Translations under genes and position numbers: made by a program
Part shown: positions 22,532 to 34,300 of the stretch, piece by piece
Layout of the letters: every line of letters starts with the position of its first letter
How positions within the stretch are numbered: the stretch's first letter is position 1
The notes under the pieces: generated by a model
What the model was told of the DNA's origin: nothing
What the model saw: only the letters and a program-made list of their open reading frames with translations
The model's database searches: none
NCBI GenBank assembly: GCA_012845835.1
Contig: JABAKD010000009.1
Coordinates: 1,324 to 65,323 of the forward strand
Direction of reading: 5' to 3'
DNA: 64,000 bases
Source of the DNA: Undaria pinnatifida
Lineage: Eukaryota; Sar; Phaeophyceae; Laminariales; Alariaceae

Positions 22532-23620
22532 TCATGACCTCCCTACCAGTATCCTTGACACCCAACGGGGGTCTTTCATATTCGATCTCACGTACCCCAT
22601 GAATGCCTGCGACGCCAGCCTTACTTCTCTCTGGATCACCCACGGCTGTGCTTCTATCTCCGCCAGCCTTGTAGCTCCCTTATCCTTCCGGAATGCAGCG
22701 CGAATTCCTCCGGAAACAGCTCTCCACTGCCCCCTTCCCTTGCTTCTTCCATTTTCTCCCACTCTCTCCAGCCCCCTCATTGAGCAAAACGTCGCTTGCC
22801 TTTTTCGTCCATACCTTCCATTTCCCCAGCACCCGTATGCTATAAGCGGGGCGATTCCCCCCCCCGGAACCGTCCTCTTGTAGTAGCCTACTAGCTCCGC
22901 CATCAGGTCCACTACGTTCCCTTCCACCCCCCCCCCCCCGACCCCCTCAGATCCTTTTGTTCTCACGGCTACCGCGCCTTTTCCCCCCTGGTCCCCAATT
23001 CCCACCCTTGAAACGGATATCAACCGTATCCGCGGCTTCCTTCCCTCCCGGTCCCAGCTGCATCCCTATCTCGAAGAATGCCACATCCACCCTCCTCAAC
23101 AGTAAACCTCATGCACCTTTCCTCCTTCCTCCGCGAATAGTTGCGAGGCCCCAGCCCGATCCACAAGATCCTCCCCCCTACCCCACACGCGCCTATACTC
23201 TCCTCCATCACTCTGATCATCGCCCACGTCAGCGGCCTCCTAACCTGTGCCTGGTTCCCCGCCTCGGCATGCGCCCTCCTGATACTTTTTCACTGCTTGA
23301 ATCCTGAAGTGCTGCAGCGGCAGAGACAGCCCCCCCCACTGCTCGTGATAAACGTTAACCGCCACTCCTTTGCATTCTTTTGCCACACCCCTCCCCCCCC
23401 CCCCGCTCGCCCCCGCCAGCTGCTCTCTCTTCACCCTCCCCCCGCCCCCCCCCTTTCTCCCTCCCCCAGCCCTCCCTCGCACCTCCCCTTCCATGTATAG
23501 GGACGCCACGTCCAGCACGCCCGGGTTTCTTTTGAACTCCGGTACGGGTAGGGGCCCGGCCTCTTCGGCCGTCGGCCACGTGTTCACCCTCCACTTAAGC
23601 CACAGCGCTTGCGTCCGCAC
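22532..23620 (-). pseudogene. Minus-strand coding relic of a retroelement polyprotein
   Basis: Three minus-strand frames in succession (23240-23620, 23020-23220, 22532-23023) have non-repetitive, protein-like composition despite the C-rich DNA. The middle one contains VMEESIGACGVGGRILWIG, which resembles the start of the RNase H domain of reverse-transcriptase polyproteins known from algae and oomycetes. The last contains LIAYGCWGNGRYGRKRQATF and AEIEAQPWVIQREVRLA. I cannot name the family firmly; a DIRS-like or related element is a possibility. They lie downstream, in element orientation, of the RT N-terminal relic at 26.33-26.61 kb, so both may derive from one element split by the minisatellite. 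They are broken by frame changes and stops. Confidence 0.35.
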
Positions 23621-23799
23621 CTCTTACCCCAACTCCGCTAGGTCTATCTTGACTCGCGTCACGAAACCGTGCCCCCCCCTCCCCTTTTTCTCTTGCCCAT
23701 TCAGATGCAGCTTTACCCAGCTGCAGAAGCAACCGCACCATTTCCAATGCCCACCCCACCTTCCCCAAGCCCACTCCTATATTTATCCAAATCTCTCCC

Positions 23800-23935
23800 C
23801 CCAAATCAGCACGACCTCCAACGGTCGATCTCTTTTCATCTGCGTCTTCCCCCTGTTATCCCCAGGCGCTCCATAGCGCCCCTCCACAGTAGGGGCACCT
23901 CCGTTCTGCCCTGTTTAGCTCGTGCGCGGTTCCGT
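23800..23935 (+). repeat. Direct repeat shared with 26.70-26.85 kb
   Basis: CGATCTCTTTT, TCTGCGTC-TCCCC, CCCCAGGCGC and CTCGTGCGC occur in the same order at about 26,720-26,830. These copies sit at the starts of the two arms of the minisatellite. Confidence 0.65.
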
Positions 23936-26260
23936 TGCTGCGCTCTTTCCCTCCTCTCTACCAAATGGCTCCCTTTCCACGCCTCACCCCTTCGGCCCCG
24001 TTGCCGCAGGTTCACCTTCCATGAGCGTGTGCGGTCCCGTTGCCGCTCACTCCCCCCCTTTCTCTTTGCGCGACGCCTTTCTCCAGCCCTATCGACGTCG
24101 TGGATGTTAACCCTTGTCGCCCCCTCAGCCCCCTTTTCTTTGCCTCGTCGTTCCCTGTTCTGTGCAGGCCCCTCTGCCTCGTTCTCCCCTCGTCTGGTCG
24201 TGTACATCCCAGTTTACGCAACCCCCCCCCGTCCCCCTCTTACGCGGCATCGTTGTCACATTCCCCCCCTGCCTGGTGTGTACGGCCCCGTTGCCGCGCC
24301 CTTCCCCCCCCCCCCCCCCCCCCCCCACCCCCCCCCTTGGTCGTGTGTGACAGCCCCTTAGCACCCTTCTTTTTTTTGCCCCGTCGTTCCCCGTTCTGTG
24401 TGGCCCCTCTGCCGCGTTCTCCCTTGTCTGGTCGTGTACGTCCCAGTTTCCGCAACACCCCCCCTGTCCCCCTCTTGTGCGGCTTCGTTGTCACATTCCC
24501 CCCCTGCCTGGTCGTGTACGGCCCCGTTGCCGCGTCCCCCCCCCGCCCACTTGTCGTGTACGGCCACGCTGCCGCACACCTCTTGACTCTCATTGCGCGG
24601 CCCCTTGCCCCCGCCCCACCCCCCCCCGGACCAGGTCGTGACGGCCCCTCTGCCGCCCCCACCCCCCTTCCTAGTTTACGCGGCCCCGTTTCCGCGTTCC
24701 ATCCCCCGCTTGGTCGTGTACGGCCCGTTGCCGCACCCCACCCCCCCCCCCTTTGTTTTGCCGCGGGCCCCCGTTGTCGTGTCCCGCCCGCCTGGTCGTG
24801 CATGACCCCGTTGTCGCACGCCTTCCCCCTTTCTTGCGCGGCCCACATGCCGCATCCTACCCCGACAAGCTCGTGGGCGGCCCCATTGCCGCATACAACC
24901 CCGACAAGGTCGACTACGGCCCCGTTTGCCGCACACCTCCCCCCATTTTGCGCGTCTCCGTTGTCACGCCCGTTGACCAGGTCGTGAACGGCCCCGTTGC
25001 CGCATATATCCCCCCTGTATGCCACGGCCCCGTTATCACATCCTACTCCCGACAAGGTCGTGTATGGCCCCGCCGCCACACACCTATCCTTCCTTTTTGC
25101 GCGGCTCCGTTGATGCGTCCCCCCCCTGACCAGGTCGTGCGCCCCCCCCTGGCAAGGTCCGTGAACGACCCCGTTGCCCCCCCCCTTCCACACACCCCCC
25201 CCCCCTGTTTGCGCGTTCCCCGTGCCGCGCCCCCCCCTCCAAGCCTGGTTGTGTACATTCCCGTTACCGCACCTCCACCCCCCCCTTATTTGTGCGGCCT
25301 CCTTGCCGCATTATCTCCCGTGCCTGGTCGTGTACGACCCCCGTTGCCGCACCCCCCTTCCCCCCCCACGATGCCACTTTCACGCCCCCGGGCGGCATAT
25401 TCGTGTACGGCCCTGTTGCAGCCCCATTCTCTCCCCCGCCCCCCCTCTACTTTGCGCGGCCCCGTTGCCGCGTCCCACCCCCCCATCCCGATGAAGTACG
25501 GCCACGCTGCCGCACACCTCTCCCCCCGTCTTGCGCGGCCCCGCTGCCGCATCCCAACCCCGACAGGTCGTGTACGGTCCCGTTGCCGCCCCTCCCTCCC
25601 CCCCGTAGTTTACGCGTCCCCCGTTTCCGCGTTCCTGCCCCCGCCTGGTCATGTACGGCCCGTTGCCTTCCCCCCCCCCCCACCCCCCCCCCCCCCCAAC
25701 CACCCCCCCCCTTTTTGCTCGGCCCCGTTGCCGTGTCCCCACCCCACCTATTCGTTTCGTGACCCCGTTGTCGCACACCTTCCCCCTTCTTGCGCGGCCC
25801 CGTTGCCGCATCCAATCCCCAACAAGGTCGTGTACGGCCACGTTGCCGCACACCCCCCATTTCTTGCGCGGCCCCGTAGCCGCGCCCCCCGACCAGGTCG
25901 TGAACGGCCCCGTTGCCGCATCCCTTCTTGCGCGGCCCCATTGCCCTCATCCTACCCCCGACAAGTTCGTGTACGGCCGTGTTGCGGCATCCAACCCCCG
26001 ACAAAGTCGTGTACGGCTCTGTTGCCGCACACCTCCCCCATTTCTTGCGCGGCCCCGTTGCCGCGCTTCCCGACAAGGTCGTGAACGGCCCCATTGCCGC
26101 ACACATCACCCTCCCTGTCAGGCCTTTTCCCCCGCCTCCCTTCGGCACCGTTACCACTCGCTTCCCCTTCCTGGTCAAGTGCGGCCCTTTACCCGTACAC
26201 TTCGTCCGCGAACCTCCGTTCGCGAACCCTTTTGGCGTGTTTCTCCTCCTTGTCGCTCCT
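23935..26260. repeat. C-rich GC minisatellite, first arm
   Basis: Dozens of imperfect units alternate two cores, GGTCGTGTACGGCCCCGTTG followed by CCGCA, and TTGCGCGGCCCCGTTGCCGC, separated by runs of 4-20 C. Unit spacing is roughly 35-75 bp. All long frames on both strands (Pro/Arg-rich on plus, Gly/Arg-rich on minus) shift from unit to unit and are not genes. The plus strand is overwhelmingly C and the minus strand G, giving a strong strand asymmetry and G-quadruplex potential. Confidence 0.9.
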
Positions 26261-26328
26261 CCCTAGGGGCACTTGCCTCCCCCATCCTGGTCACGGCCCC
26301 GCCGCGGACGCTACCACTCGTTTAATGT

Positions 26329-26605
26329 TCAGTCCCGTTGCCGTAAATTTCCCCCTCCTCCCACGTGCGCTACCCGCGCTGCTCTCATCGGCATCACGAT
26401 CGCTCTCCCTTTGTTGACGTTTCCCATTGCGTTCTCCCACACGTCGGTCACATGTTTTCTGGCGCTGCTATGGTTCCCGTACGCCAGTTCCCGCTCGAAA
26501 TTACCTGCTGGTCCCACATCCACCGGCTCTCCTACCCTCGCTATCTGTTTCAGTCGTGCGAACTGGTCGACCTTGTGTTGTTCCCCGAAAACATCGTTAG
26601 GCGCT
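26329..26605 (-). pseudogene. Reverse-transcriptase polyprotein N-terminal relic
   Basis: A minus-strand frame of about 90 codons reads DVFGEQHKVDQFARLKQIA, then ERELAYGNHSSARKH and NKGRAIVMPM. The (R/E)L-x-Y-G-N-H-x-S-A block followed by a G-x-A-x-x-x-P segment is, from memory, the region just before the palm of a reverse-transcriptase family common in algal and oomycete retroelements. Upstream there is a TGA; downstream the frame dissolves into the C-rich array within about 20 codons, exactly where the palm should begin. This suggests that the minisatellite expanded inside, or replaced, the RT domain. A host gene cannot be excluded. Confidence 0.5.
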
Positions 26606-26699
26606 CTACGTCAATATGTGGTGCGAGCAGCTCCCCACCTAAAGCCCACACCATCTTCCCTACGTCCCTTCCTTTCCTTAGTGGCATATTTCCTCCTAA

Positions 26700-26850
26700 C
26701 CTAGTCACGACTCCCAACAATCGATCTCTTTTGTCTGCGTCCTTCCCCTGTCTTCCCCAGGCGCCCCATTGCGCTTCTCCACCTTATGACCGCCCTCCCG
26801 TTCCTTGCCCATGAACTCGTGCGCAGCCCCGTGGCCACGCTCTGTCCTTC
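26700..26850 (+). repeat. Direct repeat, partner of 23.80-23.94 kb
   Basis: This copy has the same ordered blocks as 23800-23935, with about a fifth of positions changed by eye. It precedes the second arm of the minisatellite. Confidence 0.65.
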
Positions 26851-26879
26851 CCCCCCCGTGCGTAGCTCCTTCTTTACGC

Positions 26880-28110
26880 TCCACTCCCCCGACCCCGTTA
26901 CCGAAAGCTCTCCGTTCCTGAGCGTGTGCGGCCCTGTTGTCGCCCGCTCACCCCCTTTTCCTTTGCGCAGCCCGGTTGATGCGCCCCCCCCCGCCTGGTT
27001 TTGAACGGCCCCTTGCCACCCACCCGCCCTCCCCCTTTTTTTTTTTTTTTTCCCCGCGCGGCCCTGTTGCCGCGTTCCCCTCCCTCTTGGTCGTGTACGG
27101 CCCTATTGCCGCCCACTCCCGCCCCCTTTCTTTTCGCCGTCCCGTTGCCGCGTTCCCCCTGGCCTGAACGCGCGCCACCCCGTTGCCGCGTCCTCACCCC
27201 CACACTCTTTGCACGGTCCCGTTGCCGCGCCCCCCCTAGCCGGATCGTGCACGCCCTCGTTGCTGTAATTCCCCCGTCATGTTTGTCCGACCCCTTCGTC
27301 GCGCACCCCCCGTTTGTTTGAGCCCGCGGCCTGGCCGCCGTCGCTCTGCACGGCCCCGTTGCCGCGTTCCCTCCCGACCTGATGGTGTGCTGCCTCGATG
27401 CCGCACACCCCCCCTCCCCAATTCTTTGCGCGGCTCCCCCCCCGGTCGGGTCGTGTACGGTCTTGTTGCCGTACACCCCCCCCCCGTCTCGCGACCCTAT
27501 TGTCGCGCACCCTCAGTTTGTTTGCGCCTGCGGCCTGGCCGCCGTCGCTCTGCACGGCCCCGATGCCGCGTCCCCTCCCGACCTGATCCTGTGCTGCACC
27601 GTTGCCGCACCCCCCCCCCCCCAATTCTTGGCGCGGCCCCATTGCCGCCCCCCCCCTCGGCAGGGTCGTGTACGGTCTTGTTGCCGTGAACTACCCCCCC
27701 CTTTCCGCGACCTCTTTGTCGCGCACCCCCCGTTGGTTCGGGCCCGCGGCCTGGCTGCCGTCGCTTTGCGCGGCCCCGATGCCGCGTCCCATGCGGCCTG
27801 ATCGTCGTGTGCGGACCCGTTTCTGCACCCCCCCCCCCCCATTTCTTTGCTCGGCCATTTTGCCGCGCTGCCCCCCGGCCGTGTCGTGTACGGTCTTATT
27901 ACCGCACACCCTCTCCCCTACCCTTTGCGTGCCCCCTTTGCCTCGCACCTCTCATTTGCTTGAATCCGCCGTCGCTCTGCGCGGCCCTGTCGCCTCGTTC
28001 TTTCCTGACCTCTGGTTGTGTGCGGCCCCGTTGCCGCACCCCCCCCCCCCCTTTCTCTTGCGAAGCCCCACTGCCGCGCTCCCCCCCCGGCCGGGTCGTG
28101 AACTCTATCC
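26880..28110. repeat. C-rich GC minisatellite, second arm
   Basis: It has the same cores as the first arm, plus a higher-order unit of about 235 bp. That unit contains GCGGCCTGGCCGCCGTCGCT, CCCGACCTGATG and GGTCGTGTACGGTCTTGTTG. It recurs near 27.33, 27.53 and 27.74 kb. No gene is present. Confidence 0.85.
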
Positions 28111-28652
28111 TGCTCGCCCCGTCCTCCTTAGACTCAATGCCTCCACTCGCCACCCCTTCCCCCCCCCGCGCCGTTGATCTCCTCTTTTGAAAATGTCTAC
28201 TTTTACGCATATATATACATATATATTCGTTTCCCCTTTCCCCCCTCTGTTGCATTCCCCCCCACCCAGCGACTCCCTCACCCCCCCCCCCGCCCGTTGC
28301 CAACCGCCTCATCCGTTCCAGAGCAGTCACACTTTACACAACTGTTGATAGTTTGAACAGTATAAAAAGTAGTATCGTAATCTTGGAGTAATAGCAACTA
28401 AGGTTAGTAGTAGAGTGCAGTATAGCAGCATCAGCAGCAGTAGTAGTGTAGTAGTACTACTAGTACACGATGTGTGTGCTTCTTCAGTAGCTTGCGATCA
28501 ATGACACTACTACTGTTGTACCTGCTGTATCCCTGTTCTCCCGTGTTCCTGTCGTACGACTCTCCCTCTAATCTGCTGACCCTCCTGTGTTGCTGCTGCT
28601 GCTCCCATTGAAGCTGCATCATCTGTCGCCCTCTTCTGCCCAGAAATTAAAT

Positions 28653-28890
28653 GAAGATTGCGATTGGTGTATTCCCGTGCCACCTCTCTACCCGTATGGT
28701 CCTGCCGACGTCTTCTTCTTACTGCTACTGCTGCTGCTGTCGCTGCTGCGTGGGCGCTAGTCCCTTCTTCCCCTACCAGTTGTTGTGTCCGATACTCGCT
28801 GCTGGTGTGGTGCTGCTGTTCTACGTTGTTGCTGCTGAAGTCCTCCTATTTTCCCGCTATTCCACCCCTGGAACCACCCCCCCCCTCCTA
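28653..28890 (+). repeat. Direct repeat, partner of 21.90-22.14 kb
   Basis: This is the second copy of the GCTGCTGCTG-containing segment; see 21897-22135. It marks the right edge of the C-rich block. Confidence 0.8.
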
Positions 28891-29689
28891 AGCTACCCGG
28901 TTCTCCGATATTTCCTCTTCGTTCCGCCAAACTCCAGACTGTGCCGACATTCTTACATTGTGTTTGCATGTGTGGTAATAAAAACCCGAGGTTTAGTACC
29001 ACACAGACAAGATTGAAAACCATGAAATTTTGCGAGGCATCCCAGAAATGCCAATTTGCCCACATTTTGTTCAAAAACTTGACCTGGGTATACCTCGACA
29101 AGAATATCATGTTTTTGACAATAGTATCTCTTGATGGATGGCGAATTGGGCAATGAAACCTATATCGGTGTTCTTCTGGGAAAATACCATGCATTGTCTC
29201 CACCATGTGTCAACCTGGTCGGGAACCACGATGTCAATGCCAATTTAGTGTGGAAGAGTTGGGTGCTTTCGAGTTATCGCGGATAGCATATCTCGGCGAC
29301 GTGGAAGACGGAAAAAGAAAAAGAAAAAGCTTACTCGTCAGTCGTAACAATTTCCGGATACTCATTTTTGGTGCATGTGCAACTGTGTGCAATGGTTATG
29401 TTTGTGTCAGGGTCCACGGTTCAAGTTCCAAGTCCTCACTCACTCGTAAAAACAGTGGCGGTACGACAGCTTTCGCGAAAAATGTTGTCTGTTTTGTGCC
29501 TGGCCTAGCACGCGGTATATTACCAAACATTTCACGACGGGACCACGAGACTCGATGTATCCCTATATGTGTTGTGTTTGTAGCTGTGTTTCGATCTTCA
29601 CAAATTTCCTTACCATCACTTCCACCCATCGGTATGCAACATCGTGCCCGTGCATGCCACAGAGAGGTAAATAAATGATTTTCACTTCC
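28891..29689. other. Region without a recognised gene
   Basis: A 157-codon plus-strand frame (29205-29678) and a 149-codon minus-strand frame (28757-29206) occur here. Neither shows a motif, and the latter runs into the repeat. I do not support either as a gene. Confidence 0.4.
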
Positions 29690-30006
29690 CATTTTATTTT
29701 ATTTTATTTTATTATATTTTTTTTATTGTATTTTATTTTTTACTGTTTCACTTTCCAGCTTCTGGGTAAATAAGTGGTGGTCACAGATGTCGTCTCTCTT
29801 CGCCCCTGATTCTTGCCTTCAATTTTTGATCGCGTAATGGTTCAGCAATACCACTGCTCGCCGATTTTTTATCGAGTGTTGCCAACTCACGCTCTTGAGC
29901 TTTAAGCAATTCAATTTGTGCATAAGAAAAAGTCCCAACCAATTTATACGAGTATGCACTCGGCGGGGCTCGAACTCACGAAACTGACCAAAACCAGGGT
30001 CGAGGA
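29690..30006 (-). repeat. Possible tRNA-derived SINE interrupted by the MULE
   Basis: On the minus strand, a B-box-like GAGTTCGAGCCCC lies at about 29,965. It is preceded by a GACC-loop-GGTC hairpin, and 250 bp downstream the sequence ends in an (AAAAT)n tail at 29,692-29,745. That order (tRNA-like head, body, A-rich tail) suits a SINE. The T-stem pairs poorly and the A-box would fall where the MULE terminal repeat begins, so the head would be truncated. This is weak evidence. Confidence 0.25.
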
Positions 30007-30573
30007 TAAGAGCGATGGCCGAAATCGACTACACCCGATTGACCTATGGCCGTTATCGGGTACCCCTTGAACACACTGTCCAACAACGACTCAGAACGAC
30101 ATCTCATTGGTCGAAACCACACCGCATCCGAACGCAGCCGCATGTCCATCGGGTGTACCCGATTATGGCTGAACAAGTCCTCGACATGTACCCGACTCGC
30201 ATACAAGCTACCCGATTATGGCCGGACTACTCGACCACCAGCCCACACGCACACACGCACGCGCAGCGGGCGCGAACTCGCGCCACGTCAGGAGGCGGGG
30301 CATTGTTTGTTCCTCCGTCTCGGAGCTCTTATTTCCGGACATCTTTCTCCGGAGCTATTTTTTGTGGACATTGAAGTCGCAGCTAGGCCATTTCTTACGC
30401 AGTCGGACACAGCCAGTCGAATACGGCCCTTTTCGACTGGATATTTCTGATAGTTCTTTATAACGTGAGTCGAGCCGATTTCTGATTCTTATCGTCAGTC
30501 GAGCCGACTTTATAGTTTTGGTGCTCTTCCTGGAGGCGGTTGGTGTGAGGGAGTACTGCTGTACAGCAGTCGA
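30007..30573 (+). repeat. MULE left terminal inverted repeat
   Basis: It matches the reverse complement of 59444-59996 followed by 51336-51355, with scattered substitutions. It contains repeated ACCCGATTATGGC and GCCGTTATCGGGTACC motifs and paired CAGTCGAGCCGA motifs. Its inner edge is the perfect palindrome CTGCTGTACAGCAG. Confidence 0.9.
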
Positions 30574-30661
30574 GAGGTCTTTTTCCGGAACTCTATTTTG
30601 TGGCTTGTGAGACCCCGCTCCGCTCACGCCGGCGCGCCCAACCCCAGCCACAGCAGTAGTT

Positions 30662-31198
30662 ATGTGCGACAGCGGCCAGCCGCCTGGCCAGGCGCAGGCC
30701 CTCGCGAAAGGAGCGTGGTTTCAAGACACGAAGAGCCTACGAGCAGCCGCGGGCGAGATGTTCGCCGAGGCAGGGCGCTCTTTCGTGGCCAGCAGGAAGG
30801 GCGGCGGCCGCCAAAAGATCTATACGTGTTATGGGCACACCACAGGCTGCCAGGCACAGGTGCGAGCCTACAAGAAGCAAGGTGGAGACGAGTGGCGTGT
30901 ACACACAGTGAACACTACGCACACCAACTGCTCTGGGGGTGAAACCCCGGGGAGATCGGCTGCGTTCCAGCGCGTCGCCAACCAAGCCTTCAACGACAAC
31001 CCTCATCTCCAGGGCATCCAACTCAAGATAAAGATCGAGAAAGACTTCGGGGTCCCGGTCAAGCACAGAGTTGCCACGACCATGAAGAACACTGCGAAGG
31101 TGGCAAGCCGGGCCGTGGTGTCGGACTCCTACCAGCAGCTTCTTTCTCTCGCCGACCACCTACAGAAGAACTGCCCCGGCACCGTCGCTAAGGTCGAT
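30662..31198 (+). CDS. MULE transposase exon 1, zinc-finger domain
   Basis: The ATG at 30662 opens 179 codons, ending at a GTGAGT donor. Residues about 10-90 form a DNA-binding module: aromatic positions (WF near 18, F near 31 and 39), then C-x(n)-C-x4-C (YTCYGHTTGC), then a W-x-V strand (EWRVHTVN) and a closing H-x-N-C. This is the pattern of FLYWCH and WRKY-GCM1 fingers found at the front of many MULE and FAR1-like transposases. Residues 90-179 are helical linker. The upstream 90 bp after the terminal repeat would be the 5' untranslated region. The frame closes in the intron a few codons beyond the donor. Confidence 0.8.
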
Positions 31199-31365
31199 GT
31201 GAGTACTGCAGGGTGGCAGTGATACATGTTTTATCTCTGTTCTGGTGTGCTCGGAGCGCGTGTGAGGTGTGAAGGATCATCGCTCAGCAGTAGACCTGTG
31301 CACTTCGCACACAGCACAGATAATGTCCTACTCCTATACAGTATTTTACCATGGTATAAAACAAA

Positions 31366-34300
31366 AAGATACACGCCAGCTGTGAGATCGAAGATTTTGT
31401 CGAAACTGAGTGTGATACTTCGATCGCGCGTATTACGGGTTGTGTGTCTTCATTATGGATATAGGCCGGCGACTCCCCTTGCAACTACAGTGTAGCTATC
31501 AGGGTCGTCAGTCTGTGCGCGGAAACTATAAAACACGTTTCTGAGGGGGACAAAATCTGACAGTTGTGGAAGGAAATGTATCCGTTTTTCAAGTGGATCC
31601 TGTAAGTCGAATAACCGGTGAGGGGAGGGCGGAGTTTTGAAGGACGTGGGGGCCTGGTTTTCATCAAAAGCGAGCGAGGTTGGAGGGGGGAGGGAAAGGG
31701 GGGGGGGGGGGGGGGGCTGGCGGGGGCGGACCGGCGGGAAATTTGTGCGTGGAAGCTATAAATCCTTCAAGGGGATAAATCTGATGGTTTTGGAAAAAAA
31801 TAAAAAAAATGCACCAGTTTATAATGGGGGGGGGGGGGAGGGGTTGAGGTGTGGGGGGGGCGGGTGGGGCAGCTGTGCGTGGAAACTGTACATTATTTTA
31901 GGGGGATAAATGTGACGGTTTTGGAAAGAATGCACCAGTTTATCATGTAGTAGGGGTACTCCCGAAATATGCCTGTTGCCGGCCGGTATGGCGGACAAAA
32001 ACAAATTGGTGCTGTATCCTCTGTATTAACTACTAAAAGAACAAAATAATAACAGAGCAGTACGACAATGAAGCAGTCAGTACGTACGGTAGTAAAGGTA
32101 CCATCCTCTGTATGTAAGTATTGCCAAAAAAAATGATAACACGGCAGCAGTACGGCAGTGCAGCAGTACGTACGGTAGTAAAGGACAGAGGAGTCCAGCA
32201 GTGGGGACGGTGGTACTCCCAAGCACCAGTGGGAGGCCGGTATTTTAGAAACAAGAAAAAGGTTCATCTCCCACAGGACGAAAAAAGACTCCCACGTACA
32301 GAACGGCCCACCCACCTACCCACCACGGACGACGCAGTGCACCCTACACCCTCCCACCGACCAAACCTTTACTACACACAGCAGAACAGCAGTGCAGCAG
32401 TAAGTACATCAGAACAGCAGTGCAGCAGCACGTACAGCAGTGCACCTGGTACGCGGGGCGCAGTTAGTTGGTTGGTTCTTGAGGACCTTGTATGAAACAG
32501 GAAACAGACGGGGGGGGGTCGTTTTTTTACGATAATCGAACATCTCGGGGAGCGGGCGAGCCGCCGTCCACCACGGTCCCACCACGGTCCCACCACCCAC
32601 CATGCACCCACGGACCTACCCAGTACAGCAGTACAGCAATGCAGCAGTACGTAGAGCAATACACCTGACAGGCAAGCAGCAGCCGGTTTGTTCGTTACAA
32701 TCAATGCTCTCGGGCTGGGCAGGATTCGCCATTGTTAGGCCAACCAAGCGAAAAGCGCTCGCGTTGCCGATTCTGCGCACGGCGAGCGGCGACGGCCGAA
32801 CGCTGCTGTGATTGGTCCTGGTGTTCTTGTGCTCGCTGTTGACTCAGGCGCGCTTGTGGTATCGCGTCCATATCTCTGTCCTAGCTCAAGTGGCAAGTGG
32901 CCAAAAAGCAATTCGAAAGTTTAAATATAGTTGGAGTTCGAAAAAAAAAAAAAGAAGGCAGCGACGAAGAAAAAGCCGGGGGGGGGCAAGCGAGCCGTTC
33001 CCGGGAGGGCGATTTCCACGCTTCCCCCTCGCCGAGGTGGGGCACCGACGCCCGGTCTTTCGCCAGCATGTCGTAGTGCTGCTGTGCGGATAGGACGTGG
33101 CAGCACCGCAAGGCCGCCTGAGGCCGAGTTGAGCTCGGGAGTCGCCGCTGTTTCGGGGAGGTGTTTTAACCGAGATATTTTCAAAGATCCTAGCAAACGT
33201 AACGACCACCTTAGCGTATTATATAAAAAGGATATCCTGGGGTAAGTCGTACAATCAGTTGGTAGAGGGCGGAGTGTTCGAGGGGGTGGGGGTGGGGTGG
33301 GATGGGGTGGGGGGTGGGGGAGGGGGGGGAGGGGGGGGGGGGGGTGGGGGGGAAGGGAAAGGCCTCAGGTGGCATAGATGTAAGGGTTTTGTTATACGTG
33401 TGGTGCTAGGTCTAGGCGATGGTGCGGGTGGTGGGAAGAAGGGGGCGTTCGGGGCGGGGGGGGGGGGGGGGGGGGGGAGGGGGGGGAAAGCAGCGGCATG
33501 GATGGCTCTAGAAAGATAAGGAGGTGATATCAAGTGCGTGAAGTGTTTATTAAAATAACGGATTTCGATTTTAGGTGGGGCGTTTGAGCAAGGGAGAGCG
33601 AGAAGGGGGGGCGGGGGGGGGGGGGGGGGAAGATTTTTTAGGAGGTTTAGGTCACGTATAACATTCAAATACACTCCGGCTGTGAGATCAAAGGTGTGTA
33701 GGGGCTTGTTATACGCGTGGTGCTAGGTGTAGGCGATCGTGCGGGTGGTTGGAAAAGAGGGGGCGTTGGAGGGGGGGTGGGGGGAAAGAATGAAAACTAC
33801 GTCATGGATGGTCAGAAAGATAATGACGTGATATGAACTGCGTAGAGGTGTTTATTACTCTGGCCGAGTTCGATTGTAAGTGGGGCGTTTGAACAAACTA
33901 GGCGAACAAAAACAAAGGGGGGGGCGGGGGAGGGAGGCGGGGGGGAGGAGTGGGGGGTTTTTGAACAAGAGGGATCGGGGGAGGGGGAGGGGAGGGGGGG
34001 GGCGGGGGGGCGGGACATTTCAATATGTGCGCGGAAACTATAAATCCTTCAAGGGGACAAACCTGACGATTGTAGCAAGAAGACATCCCTTCATATCGTC
34101 TGCCTGGTAATGTTTACTATTCTAGAAGGTTTGATGTTAGATGCAGTATGCAACCCAGTGTTTGAGTGTAGTAAATAACGTGGTAAATCTTCATAATTTG
34201 ATGTTGTACATGAACCGAAAGCGAGAATATTTGTAGTTATCATTATTTTCTGACATCGCATAGAGATACGTATTGCCAAATACAACATGCGAGGTGATGT

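Noticed and set aside
21492-28330. Many 100-440-codon frames in the C-rich block, such as 24753-26084 plus and 24240-25193 minus
   Set aside because: They follow C runs and change register from unit to unit. Composition is Pro/Arg/Ala or Gly/Arg only. Lack of T and A on one strand removes stops by chance.
28757-29206. 149-codon minus-strand frame as a host gene
   Set aside because: About a third of it lies in the 28.65-28.89 kb repeat and the remainder shows no motif.
29943-30015. Functional tRNA gene near the MULE left end
   Set aside because: The B-box resembles a tRNA, but the T-stem pairs poorly, no acceptor stem or clear A-box is present, and the sequence enters the MULE terminal repeat.
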